A DNA stretch of 14,085 bases from Donghicola sp041224595 (GCF_041224595.1 NZ_JBGFGN010000056.1:1-14085), one strand, 5' to 3'. Numbered from the stretch's first letter, positions 6,250 through 14,076 are shown. Notes: a model not told the origin generated them from the letters alone. Numbers and translations: made by a program.

Positions 6250-7776
6250 ATGACAATCTTACCCGTTCCTACGTACTTGGTTCCGGCCTCGGCGCTTGAC
6301 GCTTTTTCAGGCGCACCGTCGGGCAAACTGACCGCGCAACTGATCCGCAGCGAAGACGACTCAGCTTTTGACCTGTTGGACACGTTTGACGAAGACCTGC
6401 GCCAGCGTGGCATGTGCCTGCTACAGGTGGGCGCTCAGCTTATCCTCTGGACCTCAGATGGCGCGATGATTGCGCAGTCTGATGTCGCGTCTCCAGCTCG
6501 CTTTGTCGCCGACCTTCCCTCGGGTGCGGTCAGAGAAACCCTTGGCTTTGTTCCCGCACTCCGGAGTCTGGTCCCATTGGGGCAAGGGCGTTGGTCCACC
6601 GCGCATATTGCGGTTGTTGACGAAGAAGAGAAAACGCAGGCTCGCGCGAAATTCCATGTGCTGACAACAGAGACTGGACAAGGCGTTGCTATCGCACAAC
6701 TGCAGAGCTTGCGAGGCTACGACAAAGCCTTTGATCAATTGCAGAATGATCTGGTTTCGGCAGGAGGCGTTCCTTTGGCCGACGCCCACCCGCTGGAGGC
6801 TCTGTTTCCTGATCATCAACCCTACGTCGCCAAGCCCGAACTGTGTCTGGCCCATGATGCCACAGCGTTCGAAACTGCCAATGCGATCATCGGGGCCTAT
6901 CTGCCTGTCGCCCGACGCAACGAGCAGGGCGTGATTGACGATATTGATGTCGAGTACTTGCACGACTACCGGATTGCCCTGCGCAAAATCCGGTCGGTGA
7001 CGAGCCTATTCAAAGGCGTGTACTCCGAAAAGCAGACGGAAAAGCTAAAGCTGCGGTTTTCTAATCTGATGGCCCCTACAGGGCGGCTGCGAGATCTGGA
7101 TGTGTACCTGCTTGAGCGCGACTTCTTCTTCGATCTTTTGCCAAAAAGTCTGCACGGCGGGCTGGAGCGCATGTTCGAGATGTTCGCGGCCGAGCGCGCT
7201 GAGGCACTCCGGAAACTGTCAAAGCATCTGAAGAGCAAAAGCTACGAGGCAGAGATCACGAAACTGATCCACCTGTTCGACACGCCAAAGAAGTTGCACA
7301 CGGGGCCGGCGGCGGACGAACCCGCTCATGATTTCGCATCTGCTCTGATCTGGAAGCGTTATCGCAAGATTTGCAAAATCGCTGCGGGAATCGATGACCA
7401 AACAGAGGATGAAGAAGTCCACGAACTGCGTATCCAGTGCAAGAAACTGCGCTACCTGATGGAGTTCTTTCAACCCGCATTCCCGAAGAAAGAGTTCAAG
7501 TCGTTGATCAAACCACTGAAAAAGCTGCAGGATAATCTAGGACTGTTCAACGACTATTCGGTGCAACAAGAGAGCCTAAAAGACTTCCTCGACGGGCTGG
7601 GGGCCGGCGATCACGTGGGCAACATGCAACTTGCGCAAAGCGTCGGTGCTTTGATCGCGGTGCTGCACCAACGTCAGCTCGATGAAAGGCAAAAGGTCGT
7701 CGAGAGTTTCACAGCGTTCAATAGTCCGGAAACACAAACAACTTTCCGAGATCTTTTCCACGGCGGGGAGGGGTAA
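6250..7776 (+). CDS. CHAD domain protein with possible relic CYTH domain
   Basis: A 508-residue protein. The C-terminal half (about 205-495) is a CHAD domain, a histidine-containing all-helical fold that binds polyphosphate. Its two repeats show HDYRIALRKIRS (238-249) with GRLRDLDVYL (278-287), and HELRIQCKKLRYLMEFF (391-407) with LQDNLGLFNDY (426-436), the hallmark basic faces. The N-terminal ~170 residues look like a worn CYTH fold: short strands such as MCLLQVGAQLILWTSDG, then a helix LRGYDKAFDQLQNDL. The ExExK metal motif is absent, so this part should be inactive; calling it CYTH-derived is inference. CYTH-CHAD fusions are common, and a separate active-looking CYTH protein is encoded two genes on. 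In Ralstonia, CHAD proteins are known to locate to polyphosphate granules. The gene starts three bases after the preceding stop, with a weak ribosome site. Confidence 0.88.
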   Translation: MTILPVPTYLVPASALDAFSGAPSGKLTAQLIRSEDDSAFDLLDTFDEDLRQRGMCLLQVGAQLILWTSDGAMIAQSDVASPARFVADLPSGAVRETLGFVPALRSLVPLGQGRWSTAHIAVVDEEEKTQARAKFHVLTTETGQGVAIAQLQSLRGYDKAFDQLQNDLVSAGGVPLADAHPLEALFPDHQPYVAKPELCLAHDATAFETANAIIGAYLPVARRNEQGVIDDIDVEYLHDYRIALRKIRSVTSLFKGVYSEKQTEKLKLRFSNLMAPTGRLRDLDVYLLERDFFFDLLPKSLHGGLERMFEMFAAERAEALRKLSKHLKSKSYEAEITKLIHLFDTPKKLHTGPAADEPAHDFASALIWKRYRKICKIAAGIDDQTEDEEVHELRIQCKKLRYLMEFFQPAFPKKEFKSLIKPLKKLQDNLGLFNDYSVQQESLKDFLDGLGAGDHVGNMQLAQSVGALIAVLHQRQLDERQKVVESFTAFNSPETQTTFRDLFHGGEG

Positions 7777-7778
7777 CA

Positions 7779-8531
7779 ATGAAAATCATTGCTTGCTATT
7801 CAAACAAGGGAGGCGTCGGCAAAACTGCGACCGCCGTGAACCTAGCTTATGCACTGGCAGATGCCGGACGCAGGACCTTGCTCTGCGATCTGGACCCGCA
7901 GGGGGCGTCGAGCTTCTATTTCCGTGTGAAACCGTCCAAAAAGCTGACTGAAACGAAGTTCTTTGATGATGTTGAGCGTTTCACCAAGTCGATCCGTGGT
8001 AGCGACTACGACAATCTGGACATTCTGCCCGCGAATATGACGTTTCGCGACTTCGACGTATTTCTCAGCCGGATGAAGAACAGCCGTTCACGACTAAAAA
8101 AGGCGCTGAAATCGGTAAAGAGCGACTATGATGTTATCCTTTTGGATTGCCCCCCGAATATCTCTACCCTGTCTGAAAACGTCTTCAGTACGGCAGACGG
8201 CATCGTGGTGCCTGTGATACCTACGACCCTGTCCCAGAGGACGTTTCAACAACTCGAGGAGTTCTTTCGCGAGAATGGACTACCCCCAAAAAAACTTCAT
8301 GCATTCTTCTCAATGTCCCAAGGGGTGAAGTCTCTGCACGGTCAGACTATGGAAGAAATGCGCAAAGAGCATAAGAAGCGCTTCCTCAACACGCAGATCG
8401 CCTTTGCCTCCGATGTCGAGCGGATGGGCGTGCACCGAGCCCCAGTGGTGGCCACAGCGCCCCGCAGCGCGGTCTCAGTGGCCTATCGACAGTTGCATGA
8501 TGAAGTGATGGAAAGGCTGAGCAAAGCATGA
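7779..8531 (+). CDS. ParA/MinD-family ATPase
   Basis: A 250-residue Walker-type ATPase of the ParA family, which positions plasmids, chromosomes and protein cargoes along the nucleoid by ATP-driven dimer cycling. Deviant Walker A is KGGVGKT at 10-16 with signature lysine K10, Walker A' is CDLDPQGAS with D37 and D39, and Walker B is VILLDCPP with D123. There is no N-terminal helix-turn-helix, so it is the short type used by ParF, McdA and similar cargo-positioning systems. A strong ribosome site, GGGGAGGGG, lies just upstream and covers the CHAD stop codon; the gap is two bases. No ParB is encoded nearby. The likely partner is the small lysine-rich ribbon-helix-helix-like protein or the CHAD protein. 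A role in positioning polyphosphate bodies is an attractive inference from this order. Confidence 0.93.
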   Translation: MKIIACYSNKGGVGKTATAVNLAYALADAGRRTLLCDLDPQGASSFYFRVKPSKKLTETKFFDDVERFTKSIRGSDYDNLDILPANMTFRDFDVFLSRMKNSRSRLKKALKSVKSDYDVILLDCPPNISTLSENVFSTADGIVVPVIPTTLSQRTFQQLEEFFRENGLPPKKLHAFFSMSQGVKSLHGQTMEEMRKEHKKRFLNTQIAFASDVERMGVHRAPVVATAPRSAVSVAYRQLHDEVMERLSKA

Positions 8532-9004
8532 GCGCGCCCACGGAAATCGAGAAGAAGTTCCTCGTTATTGAGTGCCCTGCTTTGGACGACTTCAAAGCCG
8601 AAGTCGTCCGCCAAGGTTACATCACATCTGGCGAGGATAGCATTGAGGTGCGGGTCCGCCAAAAGGGGCAGGGCTACTATATCACCGTCAAATCCAAAGG
8701 CACTCTCGCGAGGTCGGAATACGAAACTGCAATAGAGCTAGCCCAGTTTGAAACACTCTGGCCTGCGACCGAAGGCCGACGTTTGGAAAAGACCCGATAC
8801 ACCGGCGCACTGCCGGGTGGCGCGGCGGTTGAACTTGATATCTTCGAGGGCCACTTGGCAGGGTTGCAATTGGTCGAGGTTGAGTTTTCCTCGGTCGAAG
8901 AAGCTAAGGCATTCAAAGCGCCTAGCTGGTTTGGCGCAGACGTAACCGAAGACAAACGCTATAAAAATAGTGCATTGTCGGTAGCTGATCAGCTCCCGAC
9001 ATAA
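8528..9004 (+). CDS. CYTH-domain triphosphatase (inorganic triphosphatase-like)
   Basis: A stand-alone CYTH (triphosphate tunnel metalloenzyme) of 158 residues, the usual size of the short bacterial NeuTTM/ygiF-like type, whose characterised members hydrolyse inorganic triphosphate. The ExExK signature is at 6-10 (EIEKK). The eight-strand tunnel shows alternating charged residues in the right places: EVRVRQKG (40-47), YYITVKSKG (50-58), RSEYETAIE (62-70), EGRRLEKTRY (82-91), VELDIFEGHL (101-110), LVEVEFSS (115-122), and the C-terminal DVTEDKRYKNSAL. All expected acidic and basic tunnel residues appear present, so it should be active. Its start overlaps the ParA stop by four bases (ATGA). With the CHAD gene beside it, it supplies the CYTH activity that the CHAD protein seems to have lost. 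Confidence 0.93.
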   Translation: MSAPTEIEKKFLVIECPALDDFKAEVVRQGYITSGEDSIEVRVRQKGQGYYITVKSKGTLARSEYETAIELAQFETLWPATEGRRLEKTRYTGALPGGAAVELDIFEGHLAGLQLVEVEFSSVEEAKAFKAPSWFGADVTEDKRYKNSALSVADQLPT

Positions 9005-9133
9005 AAGAGTCTCTGTTCGGGGGCCTACCTTCACAGAACTGCAGAATTTGATCTGTAAGCTAACCCGAATGTGCGCCTGCTGCTTCAGCGCGGCGGGCCA
9101 GACCGACAGACTAGACTTTCAGGAAACCAAACG

Positions 9134-10765
9134 GTGCCCCAGATCGATCCGATTGCGGAAAACTTGTCCCTGCTGATCGCGGAGATGGATGGCCAATTGC
9201 AAAAGCTGGTCACCTATTTCAAGGATCCGCAGTCCAAGTTGGCAGCGCAATTGATGCAGCGGTCAGGCTATTCGGGAAACCTCTCTTCTCGTGTGAGTAA
9301 AGCATGCCTGGCCGCTATGATCCGGGAAAAACAGGACAATCGAACGGACCTGCATCTGCAGGGCATCGATACGATTGCACGGAATCTGGACCTGATCGCG
9401 CGTCTCGCTCGCCGCGCTGTAGGTCAAGCCGAGAAGATCGAGCGCAAGAAGCTGCTACGAGCAGCCGAATATGTGGCACCGCTTGGTCGTGTGCGAAAAA
9501 CGGTGGGGCGGATTCAGGCGGCATTGGCGGATCGGGATAGCAAGCTTGCGGTCACGATTGGCAAAGAGCGACAGTCCATCGAAAAATTCCACGCAATTCT
9601 TTTCGCGGCCTACACCCGCGAGATGGAAGGGTCGAAACACACGCAAGATCTGGCCTTTGCTCTGCTGACTCTGAACGAGACCACGCGGATCGGAGAGGCG
9701 CTGCAGGCCATTTCCGAGGCGATCCTGTCGATCAACATCGGGCAGTCCGTTCGTTTCGAGAAATACTTTACCCTGCGCAGCGTCTTGTCCTCTGTGTCCG
9801 CAGGCAAAGAGGTGGCGCTGACACCGTTGGCCGAAACGCGCTCTGGCTCTGCGATTTCGAGCGTCAGGATGCAGGGACCCAGCGGCGATACGATCTCTGC
9901 CGTGTTCAAGGACGGCGACAAGCGCAAGGTCAAGGAAGAGCGGGTTGGTGTAAAGAGCTGGAACTCGGTCTATCCGGGTCTGGCCCCTGAAATCCTGTCC
10001 TACGAGAAAAGCGGGAAATCTGCGGCCCTGTTGATCGAACACCTCGATGGCGAGACTTTCGAAGACATCCTTCTGGGGGGCAGCGACGACGCCTTGGCCG
10101 AGGCGCAAACAGCCTTGCATCGCACGGTCCGGGATATCTGGAGGCAGACAGCCAGCCCCGAACCAGCAGTCATGAAGGCGATGGAGCAGCTGTCTAAACG
10201 GATGACGGACGTCTACCGCCTGCACCCTTGGTTCGCGAAGGGCGCGCAGAATGTGAATGGCTGCGTCGTGCACGGCTTTGATGATCTAATCGCCGAAGCG
10301 GCAAAACGAGAAGAGCGGCTTTCAGCGCCTTTCTCGGTGTACATCCACGGTGATTTCAATCTGGACAACGTGATCTATGACCCCGTCAGCGCCAAGATCC
10401 GTTTCATCGATCTGCACAGGTCGCGCTACATGGACTACGTGCAGGATGTCTCGGTCTTTATGGTGTCGAATTATCGGCTTCAAGTGCTGGACCGATCCAC
10501 CCGTCAGCGCATCGCCCGCGTCGCGACGGATATGCACCAGATGGCCTCTAAATTTGCGCGCCGACAGAAGGACGCGACTTACGACTACCGGTTGGCCTTG
10601 GGGCTGGCGCGCTCGTTCGCCAGTTCGACTCGCTTTGTCGTCGATCAAAACCACGCGCGGCGGATGCTGCTGCGTGCCCGCTATATCCTAGAAACCGCGC
10701 TGGCCGTGCCCGAGGGGCGTGAGGCGCGTTTCAAACTGCCCATAAGGGACCTCTTTTATGACTAA
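9134..10765 (+). CDS. PhoU-like helical domain fused to APH-type kinase
   Basis: A 543-residue protein. Residues ~5-215 are all-helical and look like two PhoU-type three-helix repeats, each ending in an N/RIG-like stretch (TIARNLDLIARLARRA at 80-95; LNETTRIGEALQAISEAI at 180-197). PhoU proteins regulate phosphate uptake and bind metals. Residues ~240-530 form an aminoglycoside-phosphotransferase/choline-kinase-like domain: candidate lysine K259 in VFKDG, hinge LLIEHLDG (299-306), catalytic HGDFNLDN (405-412) with D407 and N412, and FIDLHRS with D426. So it probably phosphorylates a small molecule or protein. I chose the GTG at 9134, 9 bases after AGGA; the frame opens at a GTG at 9071 without such a site. 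The 129-base gap before it is the longest in the cluster, so an internal promoter is possible though none is obvious. The PhoU call is less sure than the kinase call. Confidence 0.78.
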   Translation: MPQIDPIAENLSLLIAEMDGQLQKLVTYFKDPQSKLAAQLMQRSGYSGNLSSRVSKACLAAMIREKQDNRTDLHLQGIDTIARNLDLIARLARRAVGQAEKIERKKLLRAAEYVAPLGRVRKTVGRIQAALADRDSKLAVTIGKERQSIEKFHAILFAAYTREMEGSKHTQDLAFALLTLNETTRIGEALQAISEAILSINIGQSVRFEKYFTLRSVLSSVSAGKEVALTPLAETRSGSAISSVRMQGPSGDTISAVFKDGDKRKVKEERVGVKSWNSVYPGLAPEILSYEKSGKSAALLIEHLDGETFEDILLGGSDDALAEAQTALHRTVRDIWRQTASPEPAVMKAMEQLSKRMTDVYRLHPWFAKGAQNVNGCVVHGFDDLIAEAAKREERLSAPFSVYIHGDFNLDNVIYDPVSAKIRFIDLHRSRYMDYVQDVSVFMVSNYRLQVLDRSTRQRIARVATDMHQMASKFARRQKDATYDYRLALGLARSFASSTRFVVDQNHARRMLLRARYILETALAVPEGREARFKLPIRDLFYD

Positions 10766-11639
10766 ACGCATAGGCGTGATTGGCACGCCGGGAAAATGGT
10801 CGACCGAGGCTTTGGCCGACGCTTTTGCGGAACGCACGGGCTATCGGCAGGTGATCGACATGGCGGATGTCCGGCTTGATCTGGAAAACCGCTCGTTGAT
10901 GTGCGGTGACCTTGATCTGTGCGGTCTGGACGGGCTGGTGCTGAAGAAGGCTGCGGAAATCTACAGTCCCGATGCATTGGACCGGCTGGAAATGCTCCGC
11001 GTGGCAGAGGCGCGTGGGGTTCGCGTCTTCAGCCCTACAGAACGCGTGATCCGCTTAATGGACCGCTTGGCCTGCACAGTGACGCTGTCGAATGCGGGTC
11101 TGCCGATGCCGCCCACCACCATCACAGAATGCGTCGAAGACGCCCGTACCGCGTTGAACCGCTATGGGTCTGCCGTGTTCAAGCCGCTCTTCTCGACCAA
11201 GGCCCGCGGGATGGTGCTGCTAGACGCGGACGCCCCCGATGCCGAGGCGCAAATCGCGGCGTTCAAAGCGGCCAATCCCGTGATGTACATTCAGGCCAAG
11301 GCGGATTTGTCGGGGCATGATCTGGGCATGGTGTTCCTGAACGGTGCGTACTTGTGCACCTACGCCCGCGTCAGTCAGAACGACAGCTGGAATACGACGA
11401 TCCACTCTGGGGGCAAATACGCGCCCTACGAGCCGACGCCCGAGCTGATCGAATTGGGCCGCCGTGCACAAGAGCCTTTTGGCCTGACCTTCACCACTGT
11501 CGATATCGCGCTCACGCCGAAGGGGCCGATTGTCTTTGAAGTCTCGGCCTTTGGCGGCTATTCCGGCGCGTTGAAAGGATGCGGGATCGATGCGGCGGCT
11601 TTGGTGGCCGAATATGTGATCTCCGAGGTATCTGCATGA
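10758..11639 (+). CDS. ATP-grasp enzyme (RimK-like; resembles GAK-system type)
   Basis: A 293-residue ATP-grasp protein. Such enzymes use ATP to activate a carboxylate as acyl-phosphate and join it to an amine or thiol. Visible parts are an N-terminal Rossmann-like segment (IGVIGTPGKWSTEAL), SPTERVIRLMDRLACTVTL then LPMPPTTITE (92-123), the ATP lysine K142 in VFKPLFSTKARGM, and the metal-binding part TVDIALTPKGPIVFEVSAFG with D249 and E261. The usual ExN motif reads EVS here, so the second ligand Asn is Ser, as may be normal in this subfamily. Its ATG overlaps the kinase gene by eight bases, and the next gene is an HprK-like kinase. That pair is what I recall as the GAK system in protein-family catalogues. 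The substrates are not known. Confidence 0.85.
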   Translation: MTKRIGVIGTPGKWSTEALADAFAERTGYRQVIDMADVRLDLENRSLMCGDLDLCGLDGLVLKKAAEIYSPDALDRLEMLRVAEARGVRVFSPTERVIRLMDRLACTVTLSNAGLPMPPTTITECVEDARTALNRYGSAVFKPLFSTKARGMVLLDADAPDAEAQIAAFKAANPVMYIQAKADLSGHDLGMVFLNGAYLCTYARVSQNDSWNTTIHSGGKYAPYEPTPELIELGRRAQEPFGLTFTTVDIALTPKGPIVFEVSAFGGYSGALKGCGIDAAALVAEYVISEVSA

Positions 11640-12721
11640 CCACTGCCCAACTGAGCGCTGCGGATGTACTGGCGCAACTTGATCTAGCTGCCGCCGGAGA
11701 GGAAGGGTTTGCGCTCAAGGTCGGCGAGATCAGGATCAGGGTTTTGTGTCCAGAGCCCCTGCGTGGCCGATTGATGACATATTTCGCGGACGTTCTGTCC
11801 GATGAGGCAGGCGCGGTCACCGTCCACCTACTGCCTGACCAACATATGTTGCCAGAGCCTGCATGGACCGATTGGCTGCGCGAAGGTGGCAAGATCGGTC
11901 GCAAGGATGCGATCTGCGATCTGGACGGCGCGCGCCTGATCCGCAAAGTGCGCAGCGGCGTGACTTTTTTCCAGTCGTTCGATCATGCAGTAGCTTTTGG
12001 GCCGCTGGAGCAAAATGAAAGCACCGTTATCAACTTCATCAATACGCAGGCTCTTAACATAGCTTTGCGCAAAGGATGGCAGTTGGCGCATGCGGCTGCG
12101 GTCACGAATGGACGTCAGACGCTGGCAATTTCCGGCCTGTCGGGCGGTGGAAAGTCCACGTCAATTTTGCGTCTAATGGATATCGACGGGCTGTCTTTCC
12201 TCAGCAACGACCGCGTTTTGATCAAAGGTGGTGCGCCTGTTCAGGCGCTTGGGATACCGAAGCAGCCACGTATCAATCCGGGCACGATTCTAGGCAATCC
12301 GCGTCTGGCGGACATGCTGACAGAGACGCGGATCGAAGAGTTGAACGCAATGGACACTGCAGATTTGTGGGCACTCGAAGACAAACATGATCTCGTGATC
12401 AGAGACATTTACGGGCCAGGGCGGGTGCGCTTCGATGCACCCATGACCGATTTTTGGGTGCTTAACTGGAGCCATGGGGCTGAGGAGGACACACGCATCA
12501 GCGAAGTCGATCTTTCCTCTCGCCCGGACCTGCTGCAAGCCATTATGAAAAGCCCTGGTCCCTTCTATCAGCATGTCGATGGTAGCTTCGAGCCGAACGG
12601 AAACGCGCCTGATCCTGCGCCCTATCTAGATGCTCTGAAGGGTGTGCGGGTCTGCGAAGTATCGGGCAAGATCGATTTTGACAAGATTGCCGCAGCAGGG
12701 CGCGATCTGTTCGATGGCTGA
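11636..12721 (+). CDS. HprK-related kinase (HprK-related kinase B type)
   Basis: A 361-residue protein distantly related to HPr kinase/phosphorylase. The hallmark P-loop GLSGGGKST lies at 167-175, preceded by LAHAAAV (H152) and followed by FLSNDRVLI (188-196), where HPr kinases have a DD pair, and by GIPKQPRINPGTILGNPRL, a segment typical of this related group. The N-terminal ~130 residues are a separate domain with no HprK match that I can see. HprK uses ATP to phosphorylate a serine on HPr, but no HPr or PTS gene is in this window, so the target is something else, perhaps a small molecule or a protein of this cluster. The ATG overlaps the ATP-grasp stop (ATGA) and has GAGG seven bases upstream. 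I reject the longer start at 11579, which lies within the ATP-grasp gene. Confidence 0.85.
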   Translation: MTTAQLSAADVLAQLDLAAAGEEGFALKVGEIRIRVLCPEPLRGRLMTYFADVLSDEAGAVTVHLLPDQHMLPEPAWTDWLREGGKIGRKDAICDLDGARLIRKVRSGVTFFQSFDHAVAFGPLEQNESTVINFINTQALNIALRKGWQLAHAAAVTNGRQTLAISGLSGGGKSTSILRLMDIDGLSFLSNDRVLIKGGAPVQALGIPKQPRINPGTILGNPRLADMLTETRIEELNAMDTADLWALEDKHDLVIRDIYGPGRVRFDAPMTDFWVLNWSHGAEEDTRISEVDLSSRPDLLQAIMKSPGPFYQHVDGSFEPNGNAPDPAPYLDALKGVRVCEVSGKIDFDKIAAAGRDLFDG

Positions 12722-13400
12722 GCCGCGCTATGTCGCTTTTCTGCGCCATGGGGACTACCACCAGCGCAAGGGAGTGCCCTCGGCGCGGCAGCCATGGGCA
12801 CTGACGGAAGAAGGAATTGCTCAAGCTCAAGCTGGCGCGGCTCTGCTGCAGGAGATGATTTCTAAGTTCGATTTGGTCCTGTCACCAAAGATTCATAGCT
12901 CTCGGCAACTGCGGGCGTGGCAAACCGCAAGCATTCTGGCTGAAGGCCTAAAAGCATCCGGCTTTCGCATTGAAGAGATCGCCGAGACTTCGGCGTTAGG
13001 CGAGCGCAGCCTTGGCAGCGCAGCAAACCTGACAGTCGCCGAGGTCGAGACCGCCTTGCGAAATGATCCTCGATATGATGCGCCACCCAAGGGTTGGAAG
13101 TCTGAGAGCAATTACTGCCTGCCGCTCGAGGGCGCAGAAAGCCTGATCCAATCCGGTGCGCGTGTTGCCGCGTACATTACCCAGACCGCAGAGCCTGGTC
13201 AGTTGACCGTCTTCGTGGGGCATGGCGCATCCTATCGGCACGCCTGCTACCATTTGGGCATTTTAAACCGCGAAGAGATCGCGAGCTATTCCATGTTTCA
13301 CGCTCGCCCGTCACTGATCTGTCATCAAAACGATGGTACATGGCGTCACTTGGCTGGCGCGTGGAAGGTCCGTCCCCCAAAGGACGAGCCTAAGGATTAA
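12714..13400 (+). CDS. Histidine phosphatase superfamily protein (PGM/SixA-like)
   Basis: A 228-residue phosphatase of the phosphoglycerate-mutase-like fold that removes phosphate through a phosphohistidine intermediate. The catalytic RHG is at 11-13 (nucleophile H12). The second basic patch is SSRQLRAWQTA (62-72, R67 the likely phosphate-pocket arginine). The acid/base glutamate is probably E97 in LGERSLG. The second catalytic histidine is H170 in VFVGHGASYRHA. All core residues are present. The ATG lies eight bases inside the kinase gene, so the two are translationally coupled; the nearest ribosome-like AGGG is rather far upstream. Placement straight after two kinases suggests that it reverses one of their products or acts on a phosphorylated intermediate. 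Mutase activity is unlikely but not excluded. There is no signal peptide, so it acts in the cytoplasm. Confidence 0.88.
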   Translation: MAEPRYVAFLRHGDYHQRKGVPSARQPWALTEEGIAQAQAGAALLQEMISKFDLVLSPKIHSSRQLRAWQTASILAEGLKASGFRIEEIAETSALGERSLGSAANLTVAEVETALRNDPRYDAPPKGWKSESNYCLPLEGAESLIQSGARVAAYITQTAEPGQLTVFVGHGASYRHACYHLGILNREEIASYSMFHARPSLICHQNDGTWRHLAGAWKVRPPKDEPKD

Positions 13401-13449
13401 TCCCAATTCCCTGAGCGTTGGCGCACGCAGGCGACGCGGAGGGGCAGGG

Positions 13450-13965
13450 ATGACTGAACTCAACAAGGCCTTGGGCAAACGACTGGCTTTGCCGCCAATC
13501 ATTGATACAGAATCATGCCTCGGGGACCTGCCTCGAACGCTTGGCCCTTGGCCCGAGGCGCGTTCAGAACAAATTGCATCTTGCTTGGCCAGTGCTCGTA
13601 CGCACGGAGGATGGCAATGGCCCGATCAACCAGTCGTTTTTGTATCTGACCCCCATGCGGATGCCGAAGGGTTCCTGCGTTCTTTGATTGGCGCAGGTGC
13701 AATCCGCCGCAATCAAGATAGGATTACGCTTACGCAGTTCGGCCAGCAGGCGCGCATCATTTTGGGCGGCGATAGTTTGGACAAAGGCCCGAGCAATCTG
13801 GCGCTCTTGGACGCCATCGCTAGCGTGATCGATGCAGGCGCAAACGTCCAAATCCTTGCCGGCAATCATGATCTGCGCATGCGCATGGCCATCGGTGCGG
13901 TTCAAGGAGAGCGTACCGTGCTGAATGAACACCTTTTCGTCCGCATGGTGTCAACGGCGGAGTAA
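13450..13965 (+). pseudogene. PPP/calcineurin-like metallophosphatase, truncated by IS21-like insertion
   Basis: The start at 13450 follows a strong ribosome site (GGAGGGGCAGGG), 49 bases after the previous stop. About 166 native residues remain. The first three metallophosphatase motifs are clear: VSDPHAD (66-71, metal ligands D67 and H69), GGDSLDKGP (106-114, D108 and D111, like the GDxxDRG of PPP phosphatases) and LAGNHD (136-141, N139, H140, D141). The C-terminal histidine motifs that complete the two-metal site are missing, because the reading frame enters the IS21-like end at about 13949 and stops after five foreign residues (VSTAE). The product should be inactive. The break may be recent, since the remaining part shows no other damage. 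The intact form would be the second phosphatase of the cluster. Confidence 0.82.
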
Positions 13966-13999
13966 AATTCGGCCATTGTGGCGGAGCAAAAGTCGGCCA
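13956..13999 (+). repeat. Two direct repeats in the IS21-like end
   Basis: GGCGGAGTAAAATTCGGCCA (13956-13975) and GGCGGAGCAAAAGTCGGCCA (13980-13999) match at 18 of 20 positions and start 24 bases apart. They are most likely transposase-binding sites at the element end. The phosphatase reading frame ends at the TAA inside the first copy. Confidence 0.85.
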
Positions 14000-14010
14000 G
14001 TTTGGGGCGA

Positions 14011-14076
14011 GCGCCTTGGAGCGTGCGGCCCTCATATAGCAAGCCCGGTCCAAGGCGCATTGGCCGTCAGGCCAAT
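14011..14076. repeat. Inverted repeats in the IS21-like leader
   Basis: GCGCCTTGGA (14011-14020) is repeated in inverse as TCCAAGGCGC (14049-14058). Right after it, ATTGGCC-GTCA-GGCCAAT (14059-14076) forms a compact hairpin of seven pairs. They lie between the terminal repeats and the place where istA should begin, so they could block read-in transcription or control transposase expression. That role is a guess. Confidence 0.6.

Noticed and set aside
6073..8531. RHH plus ParA as an ordinary plasmid partition locus
   Set aside because: The two genes are separated by a 1.5 kb CHAD gene, no ParB or replication gene is present, and no longer centromere-like repeat array is visible. It is not fully excluded.
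9455..10273. A 272-residue open frame on the minus strand across the PhoU-kinase gene
   Set aside because: Long antisense frames are common in GC-rich genes. This one has no motif or ribosome site and lies opposite a well-supported kinase.
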